15,976 nt of DNA from Planctomycetota bacterium (GTDB lineage: Bacteria; Planctomycetota; Phycisphaerae; UBA1845; UTPLA1), in NCBI GenBank assembly GCA_027295245.1, contig JAPULF010000042.1, positions 1 to 15,976 on the forward strand. Reading direction: 5' to 3'. The translations under genes and the position numbers were made by a program. Below, in pieces: positions 1 through 8,581 of the stretch. The notes under the pieces were generated by a model. It ran no database searches. It saw nothing but the letters and a program-made list of their open reading frames with translations, and was not told where the DNA came from. Position 1 is the stretch's first letter. Each line of letters begins with the position of its first letter.

Positions 1-499
1 CCCACGCATTAAGCGCAGCGTTCATAGTTGGCCAAGAGGATTCATCGCCGTCCCGAACGCCGAGCGTTGTTCGCAAGTCGTTGGCGACGTTGATAAAATT
101 CGCTCCTCGGGAAGAAGATCGCACAAACTCAAGGGGCCGAAGACACATTTCCCGACGCATATCCCGCACCCATTCCTGGCGATCCTGCATTTCCCGAATG
201 AGCATTGTTAATGCATAGGAATACTCGCCTCCCAACACACCGGGAAGCTGACGAAAATCACGAATAAGATCAAAGTCGCGCGGCGGCGATTCGAGATAGA
301 GAACGGCAAAGGGCCTGCCGTACACTTCGGCCGCTTTCTTTGCTTGAAGCAGGGTTGGCTGGGTTTGACCTGATTCCCACTCGCCGACTCTTGATGCCGA
401 AACGCAAATCTTCTTGGCCGCGTCATCCACGCTAAGGCGAGCGCGTTCACGCGCCCACTTCATCATCTCAGGTGTAACGAGTGCGCGTATCGAGGCCAT
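1..499 (-). CDS. XRE-family HTH regulator of the ImmA/IrrE type, N-terminal part, cut by the window edge
   Basis: Reading leftward from ATG at 499-497, an open frame of 166 codons runs off the window. Residues about 10-60 form an XRE helix-turn-helix: a helix with WARERARLS, then DDAAKKICVSASRVGEWESG and the following QPTLLQAKKAAEVYGRP. Next comes LYLESPPRDFDLIRDFRQLPG, the linker typical of XRE proteins fused to an ImmA/IrrE (DUF955) metallopeptidase. The HExxH zinc site would lie beyond the edge, so the peptidase is inferred. Such proteins regulate mobile elements or act as antitoxin-like partners, often beside a PIN-like DUF4411 toxin (family knowledge, not visible here). The start lies 15 bp behind the icd stop in the same frame, with only a weak purine-rich stretch as RBS. 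Codons such as ATA, TTA, TCA, AGA and ACA are far commoner than in the neighbours, suggesting transfer. Confidence 0.85.
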   Translation of the reverse strand, partial: MASIRALVTPEMMKWARERARLSVDDAAKKICVSASRVGEWESGQTQPTLLQAKKAAEVYGRPFAVLYLESPPRDFDLIRDFRQLPGVLGGEYSYALTMLIREMQDRQEWVRDMRREMCLRPLEFVRSSSRGANFINVANDLRTTLGVRDGDESSWPTMNAALNAW

Positions 500-514
500 G
501 TTCTTGCTTGCGTG

Positions 515-1825
<1,311 letters not shown>

Positions 1826-1945
1826 GGTGCCGATGCCTCCATTGGGTTGTCATCAGGATTGCGGTGTCAATGCACCGAAGACCGCATGGTACGCGGAGTG
1901 GCGAAGGCGGGCAACGACGACGAATTGGAACGGGTCGGTACGGCG

Positions 1946-1967
1946 ATGCTCCAAGGTGAACGAGCAT
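1946..1967. repeat. Short inverted repeat between the ankyrin gene and icd
   Basis: ATGCTC (1946-1951) and GAGCAT (1962-1967) form six perfect pairs around a 10-nt loop, 22 nt past the ankyrin stop codon. No T-run follows on either strand, so it is not a standard intrinsic terminator. Role unknown. The rest of the 1826-1988 gap shows nothing further I can support apart from the icd RBS. Confidence 0.3.
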
Positions 1968-1988
1968 TCGGAATACTACTTACTCTCG

Positions 1989-2861
1989 TTAGCCCGCCGC
2001 ACGCATCGCTTTCACGAGTGGAATCGGGTCGTGGATGGTGAGCGAAGTCGCGCGACCGTCCGCCAACTGAAACCGAATCCGGGCCGCCGGCGAACCTTGG
2101 GGGGCGAAGACGTCGGGTTCGATTCTATGTAGAACCCGCAAAACACCGTCGCCGCGTTTGATTGACAGGGCGCCCCGACGGTTGAGAAGCACGTTGAATA
2201 CCTCGTCCTCGCCGCGACCGAACGTATATCGACCGAGATAGGCTGACTTCTGTTCGTCCGAAATGCCGAGGCTGAGCGTCGTATTATCTGCGTCGCCCAG
2301 CGACTCGAGATACTTCGCCACCTTGTTGGCGTGTTTTCGTGCTTCCGGCGAGTTGCGACTTTGACTGCCGCCGTTCAGGGCGTGTTGCAGAAGCGTGATG
2401 CCGTGCGGACCGTGGATGCGTTGGATGCCCGGCACGGCTTCGACCGCACTCTTGACGGCTTCCAGATGGCCGAACATGGCGAACGTGAACAGGTTGGGCC
2501 GGGCCCCGTGTTCGATCAGCAAGGTTGCGATGTCGCGGCGGCCTACGTGCGAAGCGGCGCCGAGGGCGCTTTCCCAATCACCGAACCCCCAGTCCCACGA
2601 GGCCTTCGCCAGCGCAGGACGCTTGGTGATCAGCTCCTTGACGCGGTCGAAGTTGAAGTGAGAAGCCCCCACGACCGACTCAACCGACTCGATATCCTGC
2701 CGCGGAAAGCCGGGCGAGAGTTCACCCTTGACTATGTTCGTCGCCCCTTCGGGGGCCGGGGACCCACGCGCTTCCGACAGATTGAGTCCGAAGAGCGCTG
2801 CGGCGGTGCAGGCCCCGGGAACCACGGTCAGGACTTCTCTGCGTGTCAGCGTTTTGTTCAT
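1989..2861 (-). CDS. Tat-signal ankyrin-repeat protein with a C-terminal DUF3471-like domain
   Basis: This is a 290-residue protein, probably exported. Residues 1-32 look like a twin-arginine signal: basic TLTRREVL with Arg7-Arg8, a hydrophobic stretch VVPGACTAAALFGLNL, then SEARGS. Residues about 58-170 carry degenerate ankyrin repeats, clearest in ESALGAASHVGRRDIATLLIE, followed by FAMFGHLEAVKSAV and GITLLQHALNGG. Residues about 203-285 contain YLGRYTF, a beta-rich stretch and FQLADGRATSLTIHD, resembling the DUF3471 tail found on serine-hydrolase-like secreted proteins; that assignment is tentative. No catalytic motif is seen, so a binding role in the envelope is the likeliest reading. GGAGG at 2871-2875, 9 nt before the ATG, supports the start. 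The gene lies 233 bp downstream of the DUF1579 gene on the same strand, too far to assume one operon. Confidence 0.8.
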   Translation of the reverse strand: MNKTLTRREVLTVVPGACTAAALFGLNLSEARGSPAPEGATNIVKGELSPGFPRQDIESVESVVGASHFNFDRVKELITKRPALAKASWDWGFGDWESALGAASHVGRRDIATLLIEHGARPNLFTFAMFGHLEAVKSAVEAVPGIQRIHGPHGITLLQHALNGGSQSRNSPEARKHANKVAKYLESLGDADNTTLSLGISDEQKSAYLGRYTFGRGEDEVFNVLLNRRGALSIKRGDGVLRVLHRIEPDVFAPQGSPAARIRFQLADGRATSLTIHDPIPLVKAMRAAG

Positions 2862-2888
2862 CGCGCATTACCTCCGAAGGACCCATCG

Positions 2889-2902
2889 TTCGCGCAAGCG
2901 AA
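2889..2902. repeat. Small hairpin just upstream of the ankyrin gene's RBS
   Basis: TTCGC and GCGAA flank a 4-nt loop, a perfect 5-bp stem 13 nt upstream of the GGAGG of the ankyrin gene. It could sit in the leader RNA and affect ribosome access, but nothing else supports a role. Confidence 0.25.
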
Positions 2903-2972
2903 ATCTCACGTGCTGGCATTCGCAGCGTTCACAGGGCGGGGATCGGACGGACGAAGTGCTAACCGGCGGTCT

Positions 2973-2991
2973 TCGACGACGGGATCGTCGA
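2973..2991. repeat. 7-bp inverted repeat in the DUF1579-ankyrin gap
   Basis: TCGACGA (2973-2979) and TCGTCGA (2985-2991) are perfect inverted arms around CGGGA. The element lies in the 233-bp gap between the DUF1579 gene and the ankyrin gene, about 110 bp upstream of the latter. It may be an operator or an RNA hairpin. No T-run follows, which argues against a terminator. I could not find a convincing -35/-10 pair in this gap. Confidence 0.3.
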
Positions 2992-3094
2992 GCGAATGCG
3001 ACACATCACACGCGTGCATATCGTCAAGATAGATATTCTCAACGGCCGACGCCGCCCGCGACGAAAAAAGTAATGATCTTTCTTGGGTCGACGG

Positions 3095-3616
3095 TCAAGA
3101 CGCCCGCGTGTAGTTGATCTCCATGCCCTTTACCTCTTGGCCGTCCGGGCCCGGGAAGTACATCGCCATGCTGTGATGATCGTTGTCCTGGAGCGTGATG
3201 ACGGAGCGTTTTTGCATGGGTTGGCCGGTCTGCGGGTTGGTGCATTCACCGACCATCGTCCAGGCCTTGCCGGACGCGTCCAGGTCGCCGGTCTCATGTT
3301 GCATGAAGGTCGAGGCGGTGTCGATCCAGAAGCCTTCGTACTTCTTGGTGACGGTGTTGTAGCCCCAGAAGCCGCGTCCCTCGAAGTCAGGAAAGGGCCC
3401 GTCGTTCTTGTCGCCTTTGTACTCCTGCCGGAGGAATCGCCCGCCCAGGTCGGACGTGTTGGTCATGGCTCCGGTGGAGATGAACGGCTCACCGGGCCCC
3501 ATCCACATCTTCACCTCGGCTCGAAAAGTACCGACGAACGGTTCAAAATTCTTGTGGGCGTCGTCGAGTGCGCCCATCTGGGTACATTCGGCGGCCGTTG
3601 ACGATTGCTCGGTCAT
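3095..3616 (-). CDS. DUF1579 family protein
   Basis: A 173-residue protein of the DUF1579 family, function unknown. The family signature is a compact, probably beta-rich fold predicted to bind a small ligand. Visible matches include HKNFEPFVGTFRAEVKMWMGPG near the N-terminus, then TSDLGGRFLRQEYKGD, FEGRGFWGYNTVTKKYEGFWID and, near the C-terminus, GQEVKGMEINYTR. No signal peptide or membrane segment is seen, so it is probably cytoplasmic. The frame could open at TTG 3634, but ATG 3616-3614 has AAGGA at 3624-3628 with 7-nt spacing, so I use the ATG. The upstream phosphohexomutase gene is closed by its own terminator, so this gene probably has its own promoter (see 3635-3662). Confidence 0.88.
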   Translation of the reverse strand: MTEQSSTAAECTQMGALDDAHKNFEPFVGTFRAEVKMWMGPGEPFISTGAMTNTSDLGGRFLRQEYKGDKNDGPFPDFEGRGFWGYNTVTKKYEGFWIDTASTFMQHETGDLDASGKAWTMVGECTNPQTGQPMQKRSVITLQDNDHHSMAMYFPGPDGQEVKGMEINYTRAS

Positions 3617-3623
3617 GGTCGTT

Positions 3624-3628
3624 TCCTT
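3624..3628 (-). promoter_or_regulatory. Ribosome binding site deciding the DUF1579 start
   Basis: AAGGA on the minus strand lies 7 nt before ATG 3616. It falls inside the frame that would follow the alternative TTG at 3634, which favours the ATG. Confidence 0.7.
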
Positions 3629-3634
3629 TCCCAA

Positions 3635-3662
3635 AATATCTTGCCTGAAGTGCTTGGTTCAA
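3635..3662 (-). promoter_or_regulatory. Possible sigma-70-type promoter for the DUF1579 gene
   Basis: On the minus strand TTGAAC (3662-3657) is followed after 16 nt by GATATT (3640-3635), four of six matches in each box. It lies just downstream of the terminator at 3694-3730, where a new promoter is needed. The predicted leader would be only about 12 nt and would barely include the RBS, which lowers confidence. Confidence 0.35.
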
Positions 3663-3693
3663 ACCGCGCGGTTGGCCCGCCCCATCGGCCTCG

Positions 3694-3730
3694 AAAAAAG
3701 CGATGACGTGACATGATATCACGGAATCGC
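3694..3730 (-). terminator. Intrinsic terminator of the phosphohexomutase-like gene
   Basis: Reading the minus strand from 3730: GCGAT, TC, CGTGAT, loop ATCAT, GTCACG, TC, ATCGC, then six T. The outer 5-bp stem and inner 6-bp stem (the last pair a T-G wobble) are separated by a symmetric 2x2 internal loop, and the T-run starts directly after the stem. It lies 50 nt past the stop codon at 3781. Confidence 0.75.
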
Positions 3731-3780
3731 CCCGCCGGCCAAGTCGGCTCCACGCCCCCGATTCAATGCTCAGGCTGAAT

Positions 3781-5367
3781 TCAGATCCGACGCCCGAAGC
3801 GCTCGCCCAGCAGGGGAGCCACCTCCAGGACACGGCGATCGACCATCTTCCGCGTACGGGCCTCCACGTTCAGCCGCAAGACGGGGTCGCCGGAACTCTT
3901 GCGAACGTTGAACCACCAGTCGGGGTAGCGCACCGTGACGCCGTCGAGTTCGTCGATTTCGGCATCGGTGAATCGGTCCCGGATCTTTCGAAGCGACGCC
4001 TCTCGGTCGGGACTCCGGAAGCTGATCTCGCCGGAGGGGCGAAATCTCTGCAAAGGGCGGGCCAGTTCGCTGAGCGTCTTGCCGGTATCCGTCAGGATGT
4101 TGATCAAATGGACCAACGCCAGAAATCCGGATTCGCAAAAAAAGTTGTCGCGGAAATAGTACCGGCCGCACAGCCCGCCGCCGAAGACGGCATTGGCGTC
4201 GGCCATCGATTTCTTCATAAACGCGGCCCCCACCCGCTCTCGGATCGGAACGCCGCCGACCCGTTGGATCTCCTCGGCCACGACCCGGCTCGATCGATGG
4301 TCGTACACGATCGACGCCCCGCCCTCGCGTTCGAGAAATGCCCGGGCCAGCAGGGCCGTGATAATGTCCGGACGGACCATCAAGCCGCGATCGTCCAGGA
4401 ACACGCACCGAGCGGCATCGCCGTCAAAGCACACACCCAACGACGCCCGATGGGCCTTGAGCATCTTGCGAAGACCCTTGAGATTCGCCGGATCCAGCGG
4501 ATCGGGAACGTGTTCAAAGCGGCCGTCGTGCTTGAAATTCAGCGGGACGATGGTCAACCGCTTGACGTTCTTGAAGACGATCGGCATCCAACGTCCGGCC
4601 GAGCCGTTGGAGGCATCAACTGCGACCCTGAGCGCCCGTCCCCGTGGTTCCCGTCCGCGCAAGAACCCGAGCACATACTCGCGATACGCCTTGGTCACAT
4701 CGGACTCGGCGTAGCCGGCGGTCGTGCCGGTCTCATGTCGCGGAACGCGACAGGCGATTTCGCGGATGCCGTTCATCCCGGTGTCCTGTCCCAGGGGAAC
4801 GCCCTTCGCGCCGCAGATCTCAAAACCGTTGAATTCGATCGGGCGGCGACCGCCGGTGGTCTGAATGCCCCCGCATGCGCCGAGGTGATTCACGGCGAAG
4901 TAAAGCTGCGGCGTGTCGATCATGCCGAGATTCAAGACGTTGGTGCCGGTGGCTCGGATGCCGTCGGAAAGGCCGCGCTGCAGCTCGGTGCCGTGGGGCC
5001 GCGTGTCGCGCCCGATGACGATCGCGCGACAGGCCGGGTCGGCCCGCTCGTAGCCTCGCAGCTTGGAGCGTAGGTATTGGGCCGCGGCATGGCCGATTCG
5101 CCAGGCGGATTCTTGGGTCAGCGGGGCCGGCACGGTGCCGCAGATGTCGAACTCGTCGAACAGGGCTTCGACGCCCGAAACCGGCTTTGCTCTATCGACC
5201 GAGATCGAGACCCGTTCGCCGGTGCCCGCGTCGGGGTTGAATTGACAGTTGGGGCACTTCGGGAAACTCGAACGCCGCCGGCCGCGGCAGATGGCGTTCG
5301 AGATCTTGATATGCTCCTCGCCGGCGCAGAACTTATAATAATCGGCGGTCGATTCCGATTCGATCAT
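3781..5367 (-). CDS. Phosphomannomutase/phosphoglucomutase homologue with all active-site loops altered (probable pseudoenzyme)
   Basis: The 528-residue product follows the alpha-D-phosphohexomutase pattern end to end, for example GRDTRP (119-124), DTPQLYFAVNHLG, VDASNG, YYFRDNF and YPDWWFNV. The key residues, however, are replaced: YDIRG is FDICG (73-77); the phosphoserine loop TASHNP is TGGRRP (171-176), with no Ser; metal loop DGDxDR is DGDAAR (315-320), losing the third Asp; GH before the sugar loop is GA (380-381); sugar loop GGExSGH is GGGLCGR (396-402); phosphate loop RxSNTEP is RKSSGDP (489-495). I checked these codons on the DNA. Residues 1-45 add four Cys (14, 27, 38, 41), the last pair CPNC, a possible zinc ribbon. 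No mutase activity is expected; a binding or regulatory role is inferred. ATG 5367 precedes the Cys-rich segment but lacks a clear RBS. The frame stays open upstream to 5715, overlapping acs, and that part looks non-coding. It is divergent from acs. Confidence 0.85.
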   Translation of the reverse strand: MIESESTADYYKFCAGEEHIKISNAICRGRRRSSFPKCPNCQFNPDAGTGERVSISVDRAKPVSGVEALFDEFDICGTVPAPLTQESAWRIGHAAAQYLRSKLRGYERADPACRAIVIGRDTRPHGTELQRGLSDGIRATGTNVLNLGMIDTPQLYFAVNHLGACGGIQTTGGRRPIEFNGFEICGAKGVPLGQDTGMNGIREIACRVPRHETGTTAGYAESDVTKAYREYVLGFLRGREPRGRALRVAVDASNGSAGRWMPIVFKNVKRLTIVPLNFKHDGRFEHVPDPLDPANLKGLRKMLKAHRASLGVCFDGDAARCVFLDDRGLMVRPDIITALLARAFLEREGGASIVYDHRSSRVVAEEIQRVGGVPIRERVGAAFMKKSMADANAVFGGGLCGRYYFRDNFFCESGFLALVHLINILTDTGKTLSELARPLQRFRPSGEISFRSPDREASLRKIRDRFTDAEIDELDGVTVRYPDWWFNVRKSSGDPVLRLNVEARTRKMVDRRVLEVAPLLGERFGRRI

Positions 5368-5631
5368 CGTCGCGAATGGTACCGCATGACGACGGGCGAG
5401 GCCACAACGAATAGAGATCCTCGGTCGCACGCGAATGCCGCGTCGACACGTTTGTAATACGCATGAAACATCCTTGTGCCCCGAACGCCGCCTCCCGTCA
5501 GTCCGGAGGGTCGCGATCACAAATTGACGGGGCCCGTGTCGCGCCGATATCATGCCGACGCGGTAAATCACAGGCCGGACTCCGTCCCTCGTCCGGCACA
5601 CACGCAAACAATCGATTCGGAGTAAATCGGC
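5368..5631. other. Divergent intergenic region between the phosphohexomutase homologue and acs
   Basis: This 264-bp region must hold the promoters for both directions. The one rightward candidate is listed separately (5524-5553). A small inverted repeat CCTCC/GGAGG with a 9-nt loop lies at 5491-5509. I found no convincing leftward promoter and no RNA gene. Confidence 0.6.
5524..5553 (+). promoter_or_regulatory. Candidate sigma-70-type promoter for acs
   Basis: TTGACG (5524-5529) and TATCAT (5548-5553), each five of six to consensus, are separated by 18 nt. The start of transcription would lie near 5560, giving a leader of about 70 nt before the acs ATG. Confidence 0.45.
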
Positions 5632-7608
5632 ATGACAGACGGGGCAGGCATCCAGTCGGCGGCGTCGGAATCGGAACGATACCCCCCCCCGGCTGCTTTC
5701 GTGGCCGACGCCCATATCAAGTCACAGGAGGAGTACGAGCGGCAGCACCAGCGTTCGATCAAGGACCCCGAAGGATTCTGGGGCGAGATCGCGGCCGACT
5801 TTCACTTTTTTCGGAAATGGGACCGCGTGCTGGAGTGGAACCGGCCGTTTGCGAAGTGGTTTGTCGGAGGAACCACCAACGCGAGTTACAACTGTCTCGA
5901 TCTCCAGATTGAGCGCGGGCGAGGCGATTCCACCGCGATCCTTTGGGAGGGCGAGCCGTGCGACGCCGCCGGAAACCCCAAAGAGATCAAGCGGCTGAGC
6001 TACCGCCAGTTGCTTCAAGAAGTGTGTGTATTCGCCAACACCCTCAAGAAGTTGGGGGTCGAGAAGGGCGACAGGGTCACGATCTATCTCCCCATGGTTC
6101 CCGAACTTGCGATCGCCATGCTGGCCTGCGCCCGAATCGGCGCACCGCACTCGGTGATATTCGGCGGATTCAGCGCCCAGGCGATCGTGGACCGCCTGGA
6201 GGACGCCCGGTCCCGCGTGATCATCACGGCCGACGGTGGTTTCCGGCGCGGCGGCATCGTGCCGCTCAAGGCCAACGTCGACGAAGCCTGCGGAATGACC
6301 GACCTCGTAAAAACGGTCGTCGTACTGCGGCGATGCGAAAACGACGTTCCCATGGTTGCCGGCCGCGACGTCTGGTGGCACGACCAGGTCAAGGGGGCCT
6401 CCGATACCTGCGAGCCCGAACAACTCGACAGCGAGCACATGCTGTTCCTCTTGTATACCAGCGGCAGCACCGGCAAGCCGAAGGGAATCCTCCACACCAC
6501 CGCAGGCTACATGATTCACACCGCGTATACGTCGAAACTCATCTTCGACCTCAAGCCCGACGACACCTACTGGTGTACGGCCGACATCGGATGGATCACC
6601 GGACACAGCTACATTGTGTACGGCCCGCTGCAAAACGGCGTGACGACGCTGATGTACGAAGGCGCCCCCAACCATCCGGACTGGGATCGATTCTGGGCGA
6701 TCTGCGACCGACATGCCGTCACGAAGTTCTATACCGCGCCGACCGCGATTCGGGCATTCATGCGTCAGGGGGCGGCCTACCCGGAAAAACACGATCTATC
6801 CAAATTGAAACTGCTCGGTACCGTCGGAGAGCCGATCAACCCCGCGGCATGGAAATGGTACCACGAGATCATCGGCGGCCGCCGCTGCCCGATCGTGGAC
6901 ACCTGGTGGCAAACGGAAACCGGTGGCATCCTGATTTCACCGCTCCCGGGAATCACCGATACGAAGCCCGGATCCGCGACCAGGCCTTTCTTCGGCATCG
7001 ACGCGGCAGTTGTGGACAAGGACGGTTCGGAAATGGGGCCGAACGAAAACGGGCTTCTCGTCATTCGGCGTCCCTGGCCTGGAATGTTACGCGGCATCTA
7101 CGGCGACGAGAAACGTTTTCACAAGGAATATTGGTCGGAGATCGAAGGCGTGTATTTCACGGGCGACGGGGCCCGATGCGACCAAGACGGGTATTTCTGG
7201 CTCACCGGACGCGTCGACGATGTCATCAAGGTATCGGGCCACCGGCTCGGAACGGCCGAGGTCGAATCGGCGCTGGTCTCGCACCCCAAGGTCGCCGAGG
7301 CGGCCGTTGTGGGTTTTCCCGATGAAATCACAGGTGAGGCGATCGCCGCATTCGTGACGCTGAGAGGCGGCGAAACGCCCGACCCGGGAATCATCGATGT
7401 ACTGAAAAAACACGTCGCAAAGCAGTTGAGCGCGATTGCACGCCCAAAAGACATTCGATTCTCCGATGCGTTGCCAAAGACTCGAAGCGGAAAAATCATG
7501 CGTCGCCTGCTTCGAGAATTGGCTACCAAAGGTCGCGTGGAGGGCGATACCAGCACTCTCGAAGATTTCTCGACTATCGCGAATTTACGCGGAAACACGG
7601 AAGAATAA
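5632..7608 (+). CDS. acs: Acetyl-CoA synthetase (AMP-forming acetate-CoA ligase)
   Basis: Activates acetate with ATP and CoA to acetyl-CoA through an acetyl-adenylate, in the cytosol. The 658 residues match the family's usual length. Visible motifs: the P-loop-like [11 protein letters not shown] (275-285); [10 protein letters not shown] around 423-432, including the Trp associated with acetate-size selectivity; [22 protein letters not shown], the hinge and A8 region; and the C-terminal [12 protein letters not shown] with Lys621, equivalent to the catalytic Lys609 that Pat-type acetyltransferases modify in enteric Acs. All catalytic residues appear present. GGAG at 5619-5622, 9 nt before the ATG, fixes the start. 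An unbroken run of nine C at 5682-5690 (codons 17-20) is a possible slippage site. The DUF3052-like gene follows 258 bp later on the same strand, probably as a separate unit. Confidence 0.97.
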   Translation: MTDGAGIQSAASESERYPPPAAFVADAHIKSQEEYERQHQRSIKDPEGFWGEIAADFHFFRKWDRVLEWNRPFAKWFVGGTTNASYNCLDLQIERGRGDSTAILWEGEPCDAAGNPKEIKRLSYRQLLQEVCVFANTLKKLGVEKGDRVTIYLPMVPELAIAMLACARIGAPHSVIFGGFSAQAIVDRLEDARSRVIITADGGFRRGGIVPLKANVDEACGMTDLVKTVVVLRRCENDVPMVAGRDVWWHDQVKGASDTCEPEQLDSEHMLFLLYTSGSTGKPKGILHTTAGYMIHTAYTSKLIFDLKPDDTYWCTADIGWITGHSYIVYGPLQNGVTTLMYEGAPNHPDWDRFWAICDRHAVTKFYTAPTAIRAFMRQGAAYPEKHDLSKLKLLGTVGEPINPAAWKWYHEIIGGRRCPIVDTWWQTETGGILISPLPGITDTKPGSATRPFFGIDAAVVDKDGSEMGPNENGLLVIRRPWPGMLRGIYGDEKRFHKEYWSEIEGVYFTGDGARCDQDGYFWLTGRVDDVIKVSGHRLGTAEVESALVSHPKVAEAAVVGFPDEITGEAIAAFVTLRGGETPDPGIIDVLKKHVAKQLSAIARPKDIRFSDALPKTRSGKIMRRLLRELATKGRVEGDTSTLEDFSTIANLRGNTEE

Positions 7609-7625
7609 CCGCCTTTCGCACTTCC

Positions 7626-7652
7626 CCGAGACCGGCTATAATCGCCGCTCGG
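7626..7652 (+). other. Inverted repeat after acs with TATAAT in its loop
   Basis: CCGAG, AC, CGGC, loop TATAATC, GCCG, CTCGG: nine pairs with one 2-nt bulge, 18 nt after the acs stop. No T-run follows, so it is at best a non-canonical terminator. The loop contains a perfect -10 hexamer (7637-7642), but no TTGACA-like box is placed correctly (TTTCGC at 17 nt spacing), so a promoter for the next gene is only possible. Confidence 0.35.
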
Positions 7653-7854
7653 CAAATGGATCCGATAGGATCGGCGCGGGCAGCGACACCGTATTGCAAG
7701 GGAATGCGGGACCAAAGCTCGAATCTGAGCCGCGCGTATGACATCATCGCGCGGCAAGGTTCACCGAGAACGAGTTCCGTTCGAGTGGATCGACCCTGAT
7801 CGGAATCAATTGGTTCGTCGAAAGGTTGACCAATTAAAACGCGTCTCGAGGGAT

Positions 7855-7860
7855 AAGGGA
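7855..7860 (+). promoter_or_regulatory. Ribosome binding site deciding the DUF3052-like start
   Basis: AAGGGA ends 6 nt before ATG 7867. The alternative ATG at 7738 has no purine-rich sequence before it. Confidence 0.6.
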
Positions 7861-7866
7861 CTAACG

Positions 7867-8568
7867 ATGGCAATGGAATCAGCCTGTACATTGAGAGTAG
7901 GACGAGAACGATACGATGGAAAAGTCCGCATGGACGGCGGCTACATCGATTTTTCGGGTCCGACCAAGTTCCGCTTTCGCCTTGCCGAGATTCGCAAGCC
8001 GAAACGCGAAGCGGACGAGATCGGTTTCGATTTTCACGGAACGAATGTCAAGATCCAGCTCGACGAGAAAACGGCGACTCGGTGGATCGATTCGATTCTG
8101 AACCCCGAAAGCCTCGCCGAAAAGCTGGGCGTCAAGTCGGGGCACACCGTCCGCGTGATGAACCTGGACGACGGCGAACTCGTCAGTTCGATTCGGGACA
8201 AGAAAGCCACCATCGTCTCTTCAGCGCCGGATCGGTGCGACCTCGTCATGCTCGGCGTCGAGCGCGCCGCGGAGCTTCGGCAGATCGGCGACCTCAGCGA
8301 CTCCCTCGCTCCGGGCGGCGCAATCTGGGTCGTGCTGCCCAAAACCGTGCGAACGGTCACCAAGGCCAACGTCATTACCGCGGCCCGGGAAGCGGGGCTC
8401 AGCAACGTCAAGACCGTAGACTACTCCGAGACACAGGCCGCCTATAAGGTCATACGACCAAACGGTGCGAAGAAGAAGCGCCGTACATCCGGCAACGGCT
8501 CGTCGTCGAACGGTGGAGGCGCGGCCCGCAAGCCGCGAAAGGCGACACCCGAGGCCGCCGCGCGATAA
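7867..8568 (+). CDS. DUF3052-like protein with an extra N-terminal domain and basic tail
   Basis: A 233-residue cytoplasmic protein of unknown function in three parts. Residues 1-80 are a beta-rich segment (VGRERYDGKVRMDGGYIDFS, later GFDFHGTNVKIQLDE and RWIDSILNP) that I do not recognise. Residues 81-197 match the DUF3052 pattern: LAEKLGVKSGHTVRVMN, then CDLVMLGV, LAPGGAIWVVLPK, and a GLSNVKTVDYSETQAAYKVI ending. Residues 200-233 are a low-complexity tail rich in Lys, Arg, Ser and Gly, consistent with nucleic-acid contact. The same frame is open from ATG 7738 (276 residues), but ATG 7867 has an AAGGGA RBS 6 nt upstream and starts where structured sequence begins. It lies 81 bp upstream of the first uvrA gene on the same strand, so co-transcription is plausible. 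A repair link is guilt by association only. Confidence 0.75.
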   Translation: MAMESACTLRVGRERYDGKVRMDGGYIDFSGPTKFRFRLAEIRKPKREADEIGFDFHGTNVKIQLDEKTATRWIDSILNPESLAEKLGVKSGHTVRVMNLDDGELVSSIRDKKATIVSSAPDRCDLVMLGVERAAELRQIGDLSDSLAPGGAIWVVLPKTVRTVTKANVITAAREAGLSNVKTVDYSETQAAYKVIRPNGAKKKRRTSGNGSSSNGGGAARKPRKATPEAAAR

Positions 8569-8581
8569 TGCGGCGACCGCA

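Noticed and set aside
1865..1870. Perfect TTGACA (minus strand) as an icd promoter -35 box
   Set aside because: No -10-like hexamer lies 16-18 nt downstream (ACCCAA at 17 nt).
3707..3723. CRP-like palindrome CGTGA-N7-TCACG upstream of the DUF1579 gene
   Set aside because: The spacing is 7 rather than 6, and the sequence is better explained as the inner stem of the intrinsic terminator at 3694-3730, which has an outer stem and an adjoining T6.
3766..5073. 435-codon plus-strand frame over the phosphohexomutase homologue
   Set aside because: Antisense shadow of a gene with clear family similarity; no domain recognisable in this frame.
5368..5715. Longer start for the phosphohexomutase homologue (644 residues from 5715)
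   Set aside because: The extra 116 residues resemble no domain, overlap the start of acs on the other strand, and precede the recognisable Cys-rich segment.
7738..7866. Upstream ATG start for the DUF3052-like gene
   Set aside because: No RBS before 7738, while AAGGGA sits 6 nt before ATG 7867. Not fully excluded, because the possible -10 at 7637 would allow it.
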